From assembly GCA_020444065.1 (NCBI GenBank), contig JAHLLQ010000005.1:186001-250000 (forward strand): a DNA stretch of 64,000 bases, read 5' to 3'. The position numbers were made by a program, and so were the translations under genes. Origin of the DNA: a bacterium. GTDB taxonomy: Bacteria; Sumerlaeota; Sumerlaeia; SLMS01; JAHLLQ01. Shown here piece after piece: positions 7,416 through 16,729 of the stretch; position 1 is the first letter of the stretch; the number at the start of each line of letters is the position of its first letter. The notes beneath the pieces were generated by a model, which ran no database searches, was not told the origin of the DNA, and saw nothing but the letters and a program-made list of their open reading frames with translations.

Positions 7416-9293
7416 ATGGAAGCATCTGCACCTGAACAAGCTCCCTCCATCGAACGCCAGAGCATGGATCTGGATATCGTCTGTGTTGGATTCGGTCCGG
7501 CCATGGGCGGCTTTCTCACGACTCTTTCGAAGGGCCTGGTGAACGAGGACGGTACACCCGCCGTCGATAGCAAAGTCATGCCCGGCATGCCGCCGCAGGT
7601 AATCTGCTACGAGCGCGCCGACGACCTTGGCTTCGGCGTGTCCGGCGTGGTGACTCGCGGTCGCGCAATCAAGGGCTCCTTCCCCGAGTTGAATCTCGAT
7701 GAAATCCCGATGGCCGCGCCCGTGAAGGAAGAGCAGTTGCTCTACCTGATGGATCCGATCGGTGCCAGCCGCCGTCCGCTTTCGATGCGGCTCGCGGATG
7801 GAACGCTGAAGGCCCTCAAGTGGATGCTGCCCGTGAAGGATCATGCCTTCAAAGTGCCTTACATTCCGGCATTCATGGAAAAGCACGACGGTTTCCTCGC
7901 ATCTCTCGGCCAGTTCAACCAGTGGGTCGGCGGTCAACTGATGGCCTCCGGCGCCGTGCAGATCTGGCCCGGTACGCCCGTCGAGAAACCCTTGATCGAA
8001 AACGGCGCCGTGACCGGCGTGCAGTTGATCGACCAGGGCGTCGATAAGAAGGGCGAACCGGATGCCGGCTTCATGCCCGGCATGGAGATCAAAGCGCCCC
8101 TGACCGTCATCGCGGACGGCCCGATCGGTCCGGTCGGGCGACAGATCGACGAAGCGCTTGGAATGCCCGAAGGCCACCATCATCACGACTGGGCCGTTGG
8201 CATGAAGATGGTCATCGACTTGCCGGAAACGTGCGAGTTGGAAGTGGGGACGGTGATCCATACGCTCGGATTCCCCGAGCCGGAGATCTTCGGTTTCCTC
8301 TACGTCTATCCGGGCAAGGTCGCATCGGCCGGCATCTTTGTGCCGTCCTGGTTCGACAATCCCGTGCGCAGCACCTATCGCTACCTGCAGCACTGGTTGC
8401 AGCATCCCGCGCTTTGGAAACACCTCAAGGGCGGCACGATGCGCAGTTGGGGCGCGAAGACGATTCAGGAATCCGGTCGTCGTGGCGAACCGCATCTTGT
8501 CGGCAACGGCTTTGCCCGCATCGGCGAAGGTAGCGGCTCGACGAACGTGCTGACGAACTCCGGCGTCGACGAAGCGTGGATGACCGGCGTACAGTTGGCC
8601 GACGGCGTTCTCGAACTGATGAAAGAGGGCAAGGAATTCACGAAGGAAAACCTTGAGGCGACCTACGTGAAACGTCGCCGCGAGAGTTGGCTCGAAGAAG
8701 AAAGCCGCATGGCCGAGAAAGCGCGCGATGGATTCCAACGCAGTTTCCTGCGTGGCATGATCGGCATGGCGATGTCCGGTTTCACAAAGGGCAAGATGAA
8801 CATGTCGGGCGACGGACGTTCGCCTTACCAGCGCGTTCCGACGCCGGAAGAGTACTACAAGGGCCGCATCTCGCCGGACGGCATTGCGAACCTTCGCGCC
8901 GATTGCCAGAAGGCCGGCAAGTCGCTGCACGATGAACTCATGAATCGCGTCGGTTGGCCGGAGATCGAATACGACGGCCAGATCCTGATGTCGCACCAGG
9001 ACGCACTGCTGAAGGGCGGCAAAGTTCAGGCGCCCGGCGGTTACGCCGACCACGTCGTGTTCCTGTATCCGAGCGAATGCGAGAAGTGCGGGACGCAGGT
9101 GTGCGTCGAGATTTGTTCCGGCCAGGCGATCACGACGAACCCGGACGGCGGCGTGCCGCTGTTCGACCGCGAGAAATGCGTCCACTGCGGCGCGTGCCTG
9201 TGGAACTGCGCCACGCACGATCCGGCCAACCCGGAGAAGGGCGGAATCCAGTTCAAAGCCGGCGCCGGCGGATTGCACTCGGCGGAGAACTGA
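7416..9293 (+). CDS. Electron transfer flavoprotein-ubiquinone oxidoreductase-like protein
   Basis: The enzyme takes electrons from reduced ETF and gives them to the quinone pool at the inner membrane. The 625 residues start with a dinucleotide-binding motif (DIVCVGFGPAMGG, about residues 11-23) followed by the family's FAD-domain pattern, and RIGEGSGSTN later. The C-terminus has ferredoxin-like cysteines: CEKCGTQVC plus a fourth Cys at about 551-564, and CVHCGACLWNC at about 588-598. Classical ETF-QO binds a single 4Fe-4S cluster with four cysteines, so the second set may be extra ligands. It lies 114 bases after the acyl-CoA dehydrogenase and before etfBA. Confidence 0.92.
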   Translation: MEASAPEQAPSIERQSMDLDIVCVGFGPAMGGFLTTLSKGLVNEDGTPAVDSKVMPGMPPQVICYERADDLGFGVSGVVTRGRAIKGSFPELNLDEIPMAAPVKEEQLLYLMDPIGASRRPLSMRLADGTLKALKWMLPVKDHAFKVPYIPAFMEKHDGFLASLGQFNQWVGGQLMASGAVQIWPGTPVEKPLIENGAVTGVQLIDQGVDKKGEPDAGFMPGMEIKAPLTVIADGPIGPVGRQIDEALGMPEGHHHHDWAVGMKMVIDLPETCELEVGTVIHTLGFPEPEIFGFLYVYPGKVASAGIFVPSWFDNPVRSTYRYLQHWLQHPALWKHLKGGTMRSWGAKTIQESGRRGEPHLVGNGFARIGEGSGSTNVLTNSGVDEAWMTGVQLADGVLELMKEGKEFTKENLEATYVKRRRESWLEEESRMAEKARDGFQRSFLRGMIGMAMSGFTKGKMNMSGDGRSPYQRVPTPEEYYKGRISPDGIANLRADCQKAGKSLHDELMNRVGWPEIEYDGQILMSHQDALLKGGKVQAPGGYADHVVFLYPSECEKCGTQVCVEICSGQAITTNPDGGVPLFDREKCVHCGACLWNCATHDPANPEKGGIQFKAGAGGLHSAEN

Positions 9294-9379
9294 GAAGGAC
9301 AAATCGGAAGACAAGCCCCTCGTATGTGAACACCGCGCGAGGGATATCGAACTAACTGAGAATAAAGGGAGCACACACG

Positions 9380-10186
9380 ATGAGCGAACTCCAGATCGTT
9401 GTCTGCGGCGGGATCGTTCCCGATCCGTTGCAGACGCTGGCGCCGCAGATGGGACCAACCGGTCCGGCGCTGAAGAATGAAATGATGCTGCCCGCGGTCC
9501 TTGATCCGTGGGCGTGGCACTCACTGAACGAAGCTGCCAACCTCGCTAAGAAGAACCCCGGCAGCAAAGTCACCCTCGTTAGCCTCGGGCCAAAGGCCAA
9601 GCTGCAGCAGGTCATGATGACCATGGCGCAGAAGGTGCCGTTTGAACTCGTTGCGCTCGACGGCCCCGCCAGCGGCTTCACGGAGTCGGCCGAAGTGGCT
9701 GCGCTTCTCGCCGAAGCGATCGAAGGCATTCCCGGCCTCGACAAGAGCAAACTGCTTGTCTTCGGCGGTTGGGAGTCGGCCAGCCGCGGCGCCGGCACGA
9801 CCATGCAGGTCGTCGGCGAGATCCTCGGTATCGCCGACCAGTTCCTGGCCGTCGACCAGATCGACGTGCAGGCCGATGGGTCCTTCAAGGTCTACGAACG
9901 CGTTGAAGGCGGAAAGCACCAGGTCAGCGTCTGCGCCGGTGCCCCGGCGGTTCTTGGTTGGGCCACGGGCAACCTCCCCGAGCCTCCGAACAACCCGCAG
10001 ATCGGCATGATGAACATGCGCACGATCATGCCGTCGCTGCAGAAGGCCAAGCCGACCCAGGTGAAGTCCGAAGGACTGAAGTTCGCCAGCGTCGAGCAGC
10101 CGCAGCAGCGTCGCGACACGAAGATCGTGAAGGACATGCCGGCCGATCAGATCGCCGCCGAAATCGTGGAATGGATCCGCAAGTAA
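9380..10186 (+). CDS. etfB: Electron transfer flavoprotein beta subunit
   Basis: A 268-residue protein of the adenine-nucleotide alpha-hydrolase-like fold. It starts with LQIVVCGGIVPDPLQ and keeps the family pattern LNEAANLAKKNPGSKVTLVSLGPK (here split as DPWAWHSLNEAANLA, then VTLVSLGP), which corresponds to the EtfB sequence before the AMP-binding loop. It dimerises with EtfA and carries AMP in typical ETFs. GGGAGC precedes the ATG at 9380. It lies in a same-strand run with the acyl-CoA dehydrogenase and ETF-QO, 28 bases before etfA. Confidence 0.92.
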   Translation: MSELQIVVCGGIVPDPLQTLAPQMGPTGPALKNEMMLPAVLDPWAWHSLNEAANLAKKNPGSKVTLVSLGPKAKLQQVMMTMAQKVPFELVALDGPASGFTESAEVAALLAEAIEGIPGLDKSKLLVFGGWESASRGAGTTMQVVGEILGIADQFLAVDQIDVQADGSFKVYERVEGGKHQVSVCAGAPAVLGWATGNLPEPPNNPQIGMMNMRTIMPSLQKAKPTQVKSEGLKFASVEQPQQRRDTKIVKDMPADQIAAEIVEWIRK

Positions 10187-10214
10187 TCCCGACGAATTCC
10201 TGGAGGAATGACCG

Positions 10215-11243
10215 ATGAGTAAGGTTCTCGTACTACTGCACAGCGAGCAGGATGGCTCGCTGGCCAAGTCCGGCCTGGAAGCCGTCGGGGCTGCGAAGTC
10301 TCTGGCGGAGGGCCTGGGCGGCTCTCTTGTCGTCGGCGTGTTCGGCGGCGAGATCGCATCCGCGGCCAATGCCGTTGCCGGTTGCGGTGCAGAGAAGATT
10401 CTGGGCGTTGCCGGTGCGGACTTCGCCGCGTCGCGCTACGCAACCGATGCCGCGGCGGCGGAAGCCATCGCGAAGGCCGCCGGCGCCGACTACATCGTCG
10501 CGCCCGGTACCATGCGGATGAACCGCGTGCTGGCCGGCGTCGCCTATCGCCTAGGCGGTCGTGTCGATTCGCACGTGACCGGCCTCGCCGTCGAAGGCGG
10601 CGCGCCGGTTGTGAATCGCTGGTACTATCGCCAGCGCATGATGGGTCGCGTGCAGCGCGACGTTCGCCCTTGGGTCATCGCAATCGACCCGGGCGCATTC
10701 GCTCCGTTGACCGGCACCGAAGGCACCGCCTCGATCGAAAATGTTGCAGTCGCTTTGGCCGATGGCTCGAAGCGCACCAGCGTCGAGGGCATCGTTGCGC
10801 CCGCCGCCGACGCGCAGACGATTCGCCCCGACGCCGATTTGCTGTTTGTGGCCGGCGCCGGTTGGACGAAGAAACAGGCCGATGGCCAGTCCCACGTCAA
10901 GGAAGCGGAAGAGACGATCCTCGGCTTTGTGAAGGGCGCCGGCGCATCGCTCGGCAGCAGCAAGTCGCTCGTCGACCAGTCCGGCGAAGGCGAAGCAGTT
11001 CTGTCCTTCCTGACCCACCTGAACCAGGTTGGTCAGACCGGCGCCACGCCGCGCCACCCGAAGGGACTCGCGTCATGTTGTCACGGCGAAGAGCCCCACG
11101 CCGTCGGCTGGCGCTTCATCACCGAGCGCCGCGCCATCAACCTGGACGCCAACTGCGGCTGGGCCCAGGGTAAAGCAGACGTGCTCTACGTCGCCGACGC
11201 GTTTGCGGTGATGAAGAAGGTCAACGAGCTGCTGACCTCGTAA
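10215..11243 (+). CDS. etfA: Electron transfer flavoprotein alpha subunit, divergent C-terminal domain
   Basis: EtfA holds the FAD that shuttles electrons between dehydrogenase and ETF-QO. The N-terminal half has the ETF fold with GADYIVAPGTMRMNRVLAGV. The C-terminal half keeps VGQTG, part of the FAD site, at about residue 272. The canonical stretch that follows (ISGAIQH and an INKD motif) is replaced by SCCHGEEPHAVGWRFITERR and INLDANCGWAQGKADVLYVADAF. The length, 342 residues, is normal. GGAGG lies before the ATG. A terminator hairpin at 11271-11300 closes the four-gene unit. Confidence 0.9.
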   Translation: MSKVLVLLHSEQDGSLAKSGLEAVGAAKSLAEGLGGSLVVGVFGGEIASAANAVAGCGAEKILGVAGADFAASRYATDAAAAEAIAKAAGADYIVAPGTMRMNRVLAGVAYRLGGRVDSHVTGLAVEGGAPVVNRWYYRQRMMGRVQRDVRPWVIAIDPGAFAPLTGTEGTASIENVAVALADGSKRTSVEGIVAPAADAQTIRPDADLLFVAGAGWTKKQADGQSHVKEAEETILGFVKGAGASLGSSKSLVDQSGEGEAVLSFLTHLNQVGQTGATPRHPKGLASCCHGEEPHAVGWRFITERRAINLDANCGWAQGKADVLYVADAFAVMKKVNELLTS

Positions 11244-11270
11244 ACAGTTCCAAAACCTGGACAAAACTAC

Positions 11271-11300
11271 GAGCCCCCGGCCAATACCGGGGGCTCTTTG
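11271..11300 (+). terminator. Rho-independent terminator after etfA
   Basis: GAGCCCCCGG (11271-11280) pairs perfectly with CCGGGGGCTC (11287-11296) around a 6-base loop, and a short TTTG run follows. Confidence 0.85.
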
Positions 11301-11397
11301 TGTAATATAGCCCATTTAGAGCGCCAATATCTGGGGCTCGGAACCTATCTTGCAATTGCGGTGACCATTCACAAACTGGCTGAAAGGACTCCACGAA

Positions 11398-12288
11398 ATG
11401 GATAATATTGGAGAGATGATTTCGACGTTCTTTGAAAGGCTGATGCTGGGTGCACCGAAGTTCGCCCTCAGCCTGATCTTCCTGCTCGTCCTGCACATCC
11501 TGCTGGGCCTCATCCTGACGCGCTTCGAGCATTACCTGAAAAGCACGCTGGAAAAGAAAGCCCCTGGCAACAACGAGATCGAGAAGCGCATCAACACGCT
11601 GAAGAAGCTCGTCCGCAAAGTCGCGTTCATTGCGTTGTGGTTCATGGGCGCGCTGATGCTGTTGAAGCAGGTCGGCGTCGATATTGCGCCGCTGCTCGCC
11701 ACTGCCGGCGTCTTTGGACTGGCGATTGGCTTTGGCGCAAAGGACCTGGCCCGCGACCTGATTGCCGGTGCCTTCCTGCTGATCGAAAACCAGATTCGGG
11801 TCGGTGACGTTGCGTTGGTCAATGGCACCGGCGGTGTGGTGGAGGACATCAACGTCCGGACGGTAGTCCTGCGCGATGGTACCGGCACGCTGCACGTCTT
11901 TCCCAACGGCACGATCTCGAAGCTGAGCAACATGACGAAGGACTGGAGCGCATTCATGCTCGAGATGGGCGTTGCTTATAAAGAGGATCTGGATCACGTC
12001 ATGGAAGTCATGAAGCGCGTCGATGCAGAGATGCAGTCCGAAGAGGAATGGAAGGCGAAGTGCCTGGAGCCGATGGAAATGATGGGCGTCGACAGTTTCG
12101 GCGATTCCTCCATCGTCATCAAGTGCCGCATCAAGACGAAGCCGATTCTCCAGTGGGGCGTCGGCCGCGAGTACCGCCGCCGCCTGAAGAAGGCCTTCGA
12201 CGAGGAAGGGATCGAGATTCCGTTCCCGCACATGAGCCTCTATTTCGGCGAAGCCAGCAAGGCGTTCGACGTTGCGATGGCGAAGTAA
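11398..12288 (+). CDS. MscS-family small-conductance mechanosensitive channel
   Basis: The 296-residue inner-membrane protein opens under membrane tension to release solutes. Three hydrophobic segments are seen at about residues 20-42, 72-92 and 97-128. The third is the pore-lining helix with the Gly/Ala pattern of MscS (GVFGLAIGFGAKDLARDLIAGAFLLIEN). The beta domain follows (GDVALVNGTGGVVEDINVRTVVLRDGTGTLHVFPNGTISKLSN, shown only in part here as a family pattern), then the alpha/beta C-terminal domain. AAGGA lies before the ATG. It stands between two terminators and so is probably a single transcription unit. Confidence 0.93.
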   Translation: MDNIGEMISTFFERLMLGAPKFALSLIFLLVLHILLGLILTRFEHYLKSTLEKKAPGNNEIEKRINTLKKLVRKVAFIALWFMGALMLLKQVGVDIAPLLATAGVFGLAIGFGAKDLARDLIAGAFLLIENQIRVGDVALVNGTGGVVEDINVRTVVLRDGTGTLHVFPNGTISKLSNMTKDWSAFMLEMGVAYKEDLDHVMEVMKRVDAEMQSEEEWKAKCLEPMEMMGVDSFGDSSIVIKCRIKTKPILQWGVGREYRRRLKKAFDEEGIEIPFPHMSLYFGEASKAFDVAMAK

Positions 12289-12311
12289 GCCACAGAATCG
12301 GCTGGATTTCC

Positions 12312-12358
12312 AAGCATGCTCGTGCTCGGATTGTCTCCAAGCACGAGCATGCTTTTTT
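12312..12358 (+). terminator. Rho-independent terminator after the MscS gene
   Basis: A perfect 15-bp inverted repeat, AAGCATGCTCGTGCT (12312-12326) with its complement at 12340-12354, is followed by a run of Ts. Its core resembles the GTGCTCG repeat at 894-940. Confidence 0.9.
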
Positions 12359-12375
12359 TCTTAGAGGACCGCGCC

Positions 12376-13038
12376 GTGGATCCGATCCTGTTCGACTTGC
12401 ATTGCCATACCCAGGAGCACAGTTACGACGGGCATCTGCCGGCCGTCCAACTGCTGCAGGGCTCCGTCGAGGCGGGATTCTCCGGCGTCGTCATTACGGA
12501 TCACAATACGGTCTGGACGGCGGACGAGCTGGCCGACCTGCGTCGTGAAGCCGGCGTGCCGGAGGACTTCTTCCTGGCCTCCGGACAGGAAATCCGCACG
12601 GCGGTCGACGGGATCATTTGCGGCGATCTGCTCGCCTACGGATTGACCGAGAACATCGCCGACGGCATCGACCCGGCCGAGGTGCTTCGGATGCTGGATG
12701 AAGCCGGTGGTTTCTGCCTCGCCGCTCACGTTGGCCAACCGCGCTGGGGCTTCTGCGAGAAGATCGCCGATTATCCGATTCGCGTCGCGGAAACATGGAA
12801 CGGGCGCTATGGAAACAGCCATGAATCCCGAGCCGTGCCGCTCGCCGAGGACTACGGCTTGATCCAGACGGGCGGGTCCGACGCCCACAACCCAGACCAG
12901 GTCGCCGGGGGCGGGACCATTCTGGAGGAGCGCCCGGCCGATCTGGCCGACTTGGGGCGCATCCTGCTCGCCGGCAAGTGCAAGCCCTGGAAGCCCAACG
13001 TCATGAAGCGGACTTTGCGCTGGCTGAAACGTAGCTAA
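12376..13038 (+). CDS. PHP-domain metal-dependent phosphoesterase
   Basis: The 220-residue protein has the PHP metal-binding motifs in order: DLHCHTQEHSYDG at the start, TDHNT near residue 44, SGQEI near 72, AAHVG near 120 and SDAHN near 170. PHP proteins of this size are usually phosphoesterases or nucleases of unclear substrate. The GTG at 12376 is chosen because it places DLHCH near the N-terminus and has AGAGG eight bases upstream. The more upstream in-frame ATG at 12316 lies inside the terminator hairpin and would add residues that do not belong to the family. Confidence 0.88.
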   Translation: MDPILFDLHCHTQEHSYDGHLPAVQLLQGSVEAGFSGVVITDHNTVWTADELADLRREAGVPEDFFLASGQEIRTAVDGIICGDLLAYGLTENIADGIDPAEVLRMLDEAGGFCLAAHVGQPRWGFCEKIADYPIRVAETWNGRYGNSHESRAVPLAEDYGLIQTGGSDAHNPDQVAGGGTILEERPADLADLGRILLAGKCKPWKPNVMKRTLRWLKRS

Positions 13039-13134
13039 GAACACCCTCTTTCGACAGATTCCATTGCCCACCCGAATCCGATCCGTCAGGCTCTCTCTGT
13101 AGAGTCACACTCAGGCATTGGCTGACGACTTCCC

Positions 13135-14265
13135 ATGGCCCGTCCGATCCCCAAAGTCATGCACCTCGACACGGAGAAGGGTTTCCGTGGTGGGGAGAAT
13201 CAGGTCATGCTGCTGCTGGATGGATTGCGGCGGCGAGGGATCGAACAGATTGTCGTGGCGCGTACCGGGTGCGAGTTCGGCCGTCGCGCGCGCGAGGCGG
13301 GCTACTCCGTCCATGAAGTTCCCCCCGGGCCGTTTTGGGCTCCGCAGCCCGTGCGGATCGTTCGGCAATTGATCGACGATGAAGACATTGGAATTCTGCA
13401 TGCGCACACCGGCAATGCGCACGGGCTTGCACTCCGGGCTGCCGGGCGGCGCCCACCGCCGCATATTGTCGTGACCCGGCGCGTGGATTTCGCCATCAAG
13501 TCCAACCCGTTCAGCCGGATGAAGTACACCGCGCCTTGCATTCGCTTCATCGCGATCTCGAGTGGCGTTCGCGACGTGCTTGTCGCCGGCGGCGTCGCGG
13601 CGAAGCGCATCGACATAGTGCCGAGCGGCATCGATCTCAGTCGCTTCGATGGAGCCGCAGCGCGTCGTGAAGAATGGCGCAGCCAATGGAACGCCTCCGC
13701 CGACACCCCTGCAATCGGAACCGTCGGCGCATACGTGGATCACAAGGATCCGCTGAACCTGATCGAAGCCGCGCCGCGTGTGCTTGAGAAACTACCCGAT
13801 GCGAAGATTGTCTTCGTCGGGGAGGGCGAGTTGCGCCCCGCGATGGAAGAGCGCCTGGAGGCTCTCGGGATTGCCGATCGCGTTGTCCTGACCGGCTGGC
13901 AGGAAGACGTGCCCGGCTGTCTCGCTGCGCTCGATCTGTTCTGCATGCCGAGCAAGCTCGAAGGGCTCGGCACGTCGCTGATCGATGCGCTGGCGATGGG
14001 GTTGCCGGCGGTTGGGTGTCGGACCGGCGGGATTCCGGATGTCATCGAGGATGGACACAACGGCGTCCTTGTTCCGCCGCAGGATTCCGAAGCCCTCGCC
14101 GCCGCGATTGTTGATTTGTGGGGAGACGAAGAACGCCGCACGCGTTTTGCCGAGGCCGGCCCCCAGACTGTTGCCGAGCGCTTCACCGCTGATCGCATGG
14201 TCGATGGAACCCTTGCCACTTATGAGAATGTCTTGCCCACCGAGTCGCTGTTCGGTTCCGATTAA
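13135..14265 (+). CDS. Family 4-type glycosyltransferase
   Basis: A 376-residue GT-B fold enzyme. The N-terminal domain holds KGFRGGENQVMLLL, the acceptor-side Gly-rich loop common in GT4, and HAHTGNAHG. The C-terminal nucleotide-sugar domain holds IGTVGAYVDHKDPLNLIEA and the E-x7-E region (PSKLEGLGTSLIDALAMGLP, then GGIPDVI). No signal peptide is seen, so it works at the cytoplasmic face, probably in lipopolysaccharide or exopolysaccharide assembly. Donor and acceptor are unknown. The PhoD-like gene follows after 40 bases. Confidence 0.9.
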   Translation: MARPIPKVMHLDTEKGFRGGENQVMLLLDGLRRRGIEQIVVARTGCEFGRRAREAGYSVHEVPPGPFWAPQPVRIVRQLIDDEDIGILHAHTGNAHGLALRAAGRRPPPHIVVTRRVDFAIKSNPFSRMKYTAPCIRFIAISSGVRDVLVAGGVAAKRIDIVPSGIDLSRFDGAAARREEWRSQWNASADTPAIGTVGAYVDHKDPLNLIEAAPRVLEKLPDAKIVFVGEGELRPAMEERLEALGIADRVVLTGWQEDVPGCLAALDLFCMPSKLEGLGTSLIDALAMGLPAVGCRTGGIPDVIEDGHNGVLVPPQDSEALAAAIVDLWGDEERRTRFAEAGPQTVAERFTADRMVDGTLATYENVLPTESLFGSD

Positions 14266-14305
14266 CAATTGGTTGCAGGATAATCCGCTCGATTGGACCA
14301 AGACG

Positions 14306-15718
14306 ATGATGCGAGTAGCTCGCCTCTGCTTTGTGCTGACATTGATTGCCATTCTGGCCGGCTGCGCCGGTGGGCAAAACACCGGCCGAATGCCAACGAT
14401 GGGTCCGGCGATCGAATCGATCATCATCGGTTCCACCACCTGGAGCACGGCAGCGGTCGCGATTCGGACGGATGAACCGGGCATCGGGCAGATCACTTTG
14501 ATCAGCGATGACGATTCCTACGCGCAGCGTCGCACCTTCGAGACGACTCGCGAGGGCGGACGCTTCGCCATCGTTGAATTCGATGTTCTGCAACCGCGCG
14601 AGAAGTACATCCTCTACGATATTCGCGGAGAGATCGGATCCTTCCGCACGATGCCGCGTCCGGGCGAGCGCGTTCCGATGCGATTCGCAGTCGGGTCCTG
14701 CTTCAACTTCAAGAGCGACGAGATCACCGAGTACGCGGGCGGCGAAAAGAACGTCGTCGCAAACCACCAGGTATGGAAGCGCCTCAACAAGCAGAAGAAG
14801 CTCGATGCCTTCTTCATGATCGGCGACCGCTTTTATCTCCCCGGGAAATACTCCGACTACGATGGAATGACGGACGAGCAGGTGCTCGAGCTCTTCCGCG
14901 AGTACTACGACGGGATGATCTCCGTCCCCGGCGTGGAGGAGCGTTTCTCGACCGTTCCAGTCTACTGCATCTGGGACGATCACGACTTCGGGCCAAACGA
15001 CAGCGGCGGGAACTTCGCTTTCAAAGACATCGCACTGATCGCCCTGGGGGAATCGTTCGCCAATCCTCCCATGGGCGAGCCGGACAACCCCGGGTGCTAC
15101 TTCAGGGCGACCTTCGGGGCCGTGGATGCATTCTTCCTGGATGACCGTTACTACCGGGACTGCGGCGGGGGAGAGAACTGCAACCCGAAGAAGCGTCAGC
15201 TTTCAGACGGGACTTACACCTCCGATCCGCCATTGGATCACATGTTGGGGCGCCAGCAGTTCGAATGGCTGAAGAGGGGCCTCGCATCCAGCACCGCGCC
15301 CGTGAAACTCGTCATCGACGGCAATCAGATGCTTTCCAACATCCACAAGTACGAGCACTGGGGCCTGTTCCAGGAGCGCGAGGAATTCTTCGATTGGCTC
15401 AACCAGGAGAAGATTCCGGGGATCGTCTTCATCGCCGGCGACCGCCACACGGGCGAGATCGGCGTTATCCACCGCGGCGTGCCCTATCCGCTGTACGAAT
15501 TGACGGCGTCCGGTATGGGCGTGAACGTCTATGGTGCGGACGAGGACACCCCGGAGAGCCCGTACGATACGATCGGCCCGGTTGCGGACGTTCACCATTT
15601 CGGGCTGATTGAGTACGACCCCAGCGGCAGTGGCAGCGTCACCCTCAGCCTCGTTTCGCGCACCGGCAAGACGATCAACAAGGTGAAGATCCCTCTGACG
15701 GAGCTGCAGGCGAACTGA
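14306..15718 (+). CDS. PhoD-like metallophosphatase lipoprotein
   Basis: The 470-residue protein starts with a lipoprotein signal (hydrophobic stretch, then ILAGC at about residues 16-20), so it is anchored in the membrane facing the periplasm. A beta-sandwich region of about 90 residues precedes the phosphatase domain. That domain shows FAVGSCFN, FFMIGDRFY (metal-binding Asp), WDDHDFGPND and FIAGDRHTGEI, the usual PhoD order. The ATG pair at 14306/14309 is chosen because it precedes the signal peptide; the frame upstream is open but overlaps the glycosyltransferase gene. The substrate could be a phosphate mono- or diester. The next gene is convergent, with its stop 12 bases away. Confidence 0.88.
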   Translation: MMRVARLCFVLTLIAILAGCAGGQNTGRMPTMGPAIESIIIGSTTWSTAAVAIRTDEPGIGQITLISDDDSYAQRRTFETTREGGRFAIVEFDVLQPREKYILYDIRGEIGSFRTMPRPGERVPMRFAVGSCFNFKSDEITEYAGGEKNVVANHQVWKRLNKQKKLDAFFMIGDRFYLPGKYSDYDGMTDEQVLELFREYYDGMISVPGVEERFSTVPVYCIWDDHDFGPNDSGGNFAFKDIALIALGESFANPPMGEPDNPGCYFRATFGAVDAFFLDDRYYRDCGGGENCNPKKRQLSDGTYTSDPPLDHMLGRQQFEWLKRGLASSTAPVKLVIDGNQMLSNIHKYEHWGLFQEREEFFDWLNQEKIPGIVFIAGDRHTGEIGVIHRGVPYPLYELTASGMGVNVYGADEDTPESPYDTIGPVADVHHFGLIEYDPSGSGSVTLSLVSRTGKTINKVKIPLTELQAN

Positions 15719-15730
15719 CCGCCCCTGCCG

Positions 15731-16729
15731 TCAGGAGTAAAGCCCCGCCACGTACTCACCGTAGCCATTATATGGTTGTGTGTCGACCATGCGGTTGTCC
15801 TGGCCGATCAGCCGCTCGCGGGCCTGACTCCACCGCGGGTGTGGCACCTTCGGGTTCACATTCGACAGGAAGCTGTACTCGTTCGGCGCCAGATCGTTCC
15901 AGAACGTGTGCGGCTGCTTATCCGTGAACTCGATGCGGGCGATGTACTTCGGGCTCTTGTAGCCGTACTTCCAGGGCGTCACGACCCGGATCGGTCCGCC
16001 GTTCTGTGGTGACAGCTCCTTCCCGTACATCCCAACAACCAGCATCGTCAGCTCGTTCATCGCTTCATCCAGACGCAAGGCTTCGTAGTACGGCCAGTTG
16101 TACCACGTTTGCGTCCTCTGGCCCACCATTTCGCTCGGGCGCTTGATGGATATGAAGCGCACGTACTTGGCTTGCGGCATTGGCTTCGCCCACTCGATGA
16201 ACTTGCGCAGCGGGTATCCGACCCACGGAACCGTCATCGCCCAGGCCTCGACGCAGCGGTGGCGATAGCGCCGCTCCTCCAGCGCCTTCATGTCCACGAT
16301 GTCCGTATACTCGAAAGTTCCCTTTCGCTCACAGAGGCCGCCGACTTCGACCTGCCAGGGCTTCATTGTGAAGTCCTTCGCGAGTTTCCAGACCTTCTCT
16401 TTGTCCGTCGTGAACTCGTAAGCATTATTGTAGCGTGTTGAGAATTCCGGGGATGTGATCGCTCTGCCAGCCTGATACTTCGAATTGGTCTGATTGGGAA
16501 GATCCGCGAATTGGCCCAGGAAAGCGGCAATCTTCTGATCCATGTCGAAGGAACCGGGCGGCTGGGCTTGCACGCAGGCGGAGAGTCCGCCGCCGATTGC
16601 AAGAGCCGAAAGGCCTGCAAACGCGAGCCCGGACCGCTTCAAGAACTGCCTCCGGGACAGAAAATCGGCCTCGGGGGTGACATTCTTCTCGGGAAGTTGC
16701 CACTCGGGCGGGATTATGACATTGGCCAT
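15731..16729 (-). CDS. msrP: Protein-methionine-sulfoxide reductase catalytic subunit, Tat-exported
   Basis: MsrP repairs oxidised methionines in periplasmic proteins using a molybdopterin cofactor. The 332 residues start with IIPPEWQLPE and carry a Tat signal (SRRQFLKRSG, about residues 26-35). The sulfite-oxidase fold follows, with the molybdenum-ligand Cys in HRCVEAWAM, then VPWVGYPL and TQTWYNWPYYEALRLDEAMNE-type sequence typical of YedY/MsrP. The ATG at 16729 has GGAGG upstream and is preferred over an in-frame start 36 codons earlier. The haem partner MsrQ is not adjacent. The gene adds to the molybdenum-dependent set in this window. Confidence 0.93.
   Translation of the reverse strand: MANVIIPPEWQLPEKNVTPEADFLSRRQFLKRSGLAFAGLSALAIGGGLSACVQAQPPGSFDMDQKIAAFLGQFADLPNQTNSKYQAGRAITSPEFSTRYNNAYEFTTDKEKVWKLAKDFTMKPWQVEVGGLCERKGTFEYTDIVDMKALEERRYRHRCVEAWAMTVPWVGYPLRKFIEWAKPMPQAKYVRFISIKRPSEMVGQRTQTWYNWPYYEALRLDEAMNELTMLVVGMYGKELSPQNGGPIRVVTPWKYGYKSPKYIARIEFTDKQPHTFWNDLAPNEYSFLSNVNPKVPHPRWSQARERLIGQDNRMVDTQPYNGYGEYVAGLYS

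Noticed and set aside
5094-9524. Antisense ORFs of 737 and 730 residues over the acyl-CoA dehydrogenase and ETF-QO genes
   Set aside because: The sense strand holds well-known families; the antisense products are shadow translations.
12316-12375. Start of the PHP gene at ATG 12316
   Set aside because: It falls in the terminator hairpin and adds residues before DLHCH that no PHP protein has.
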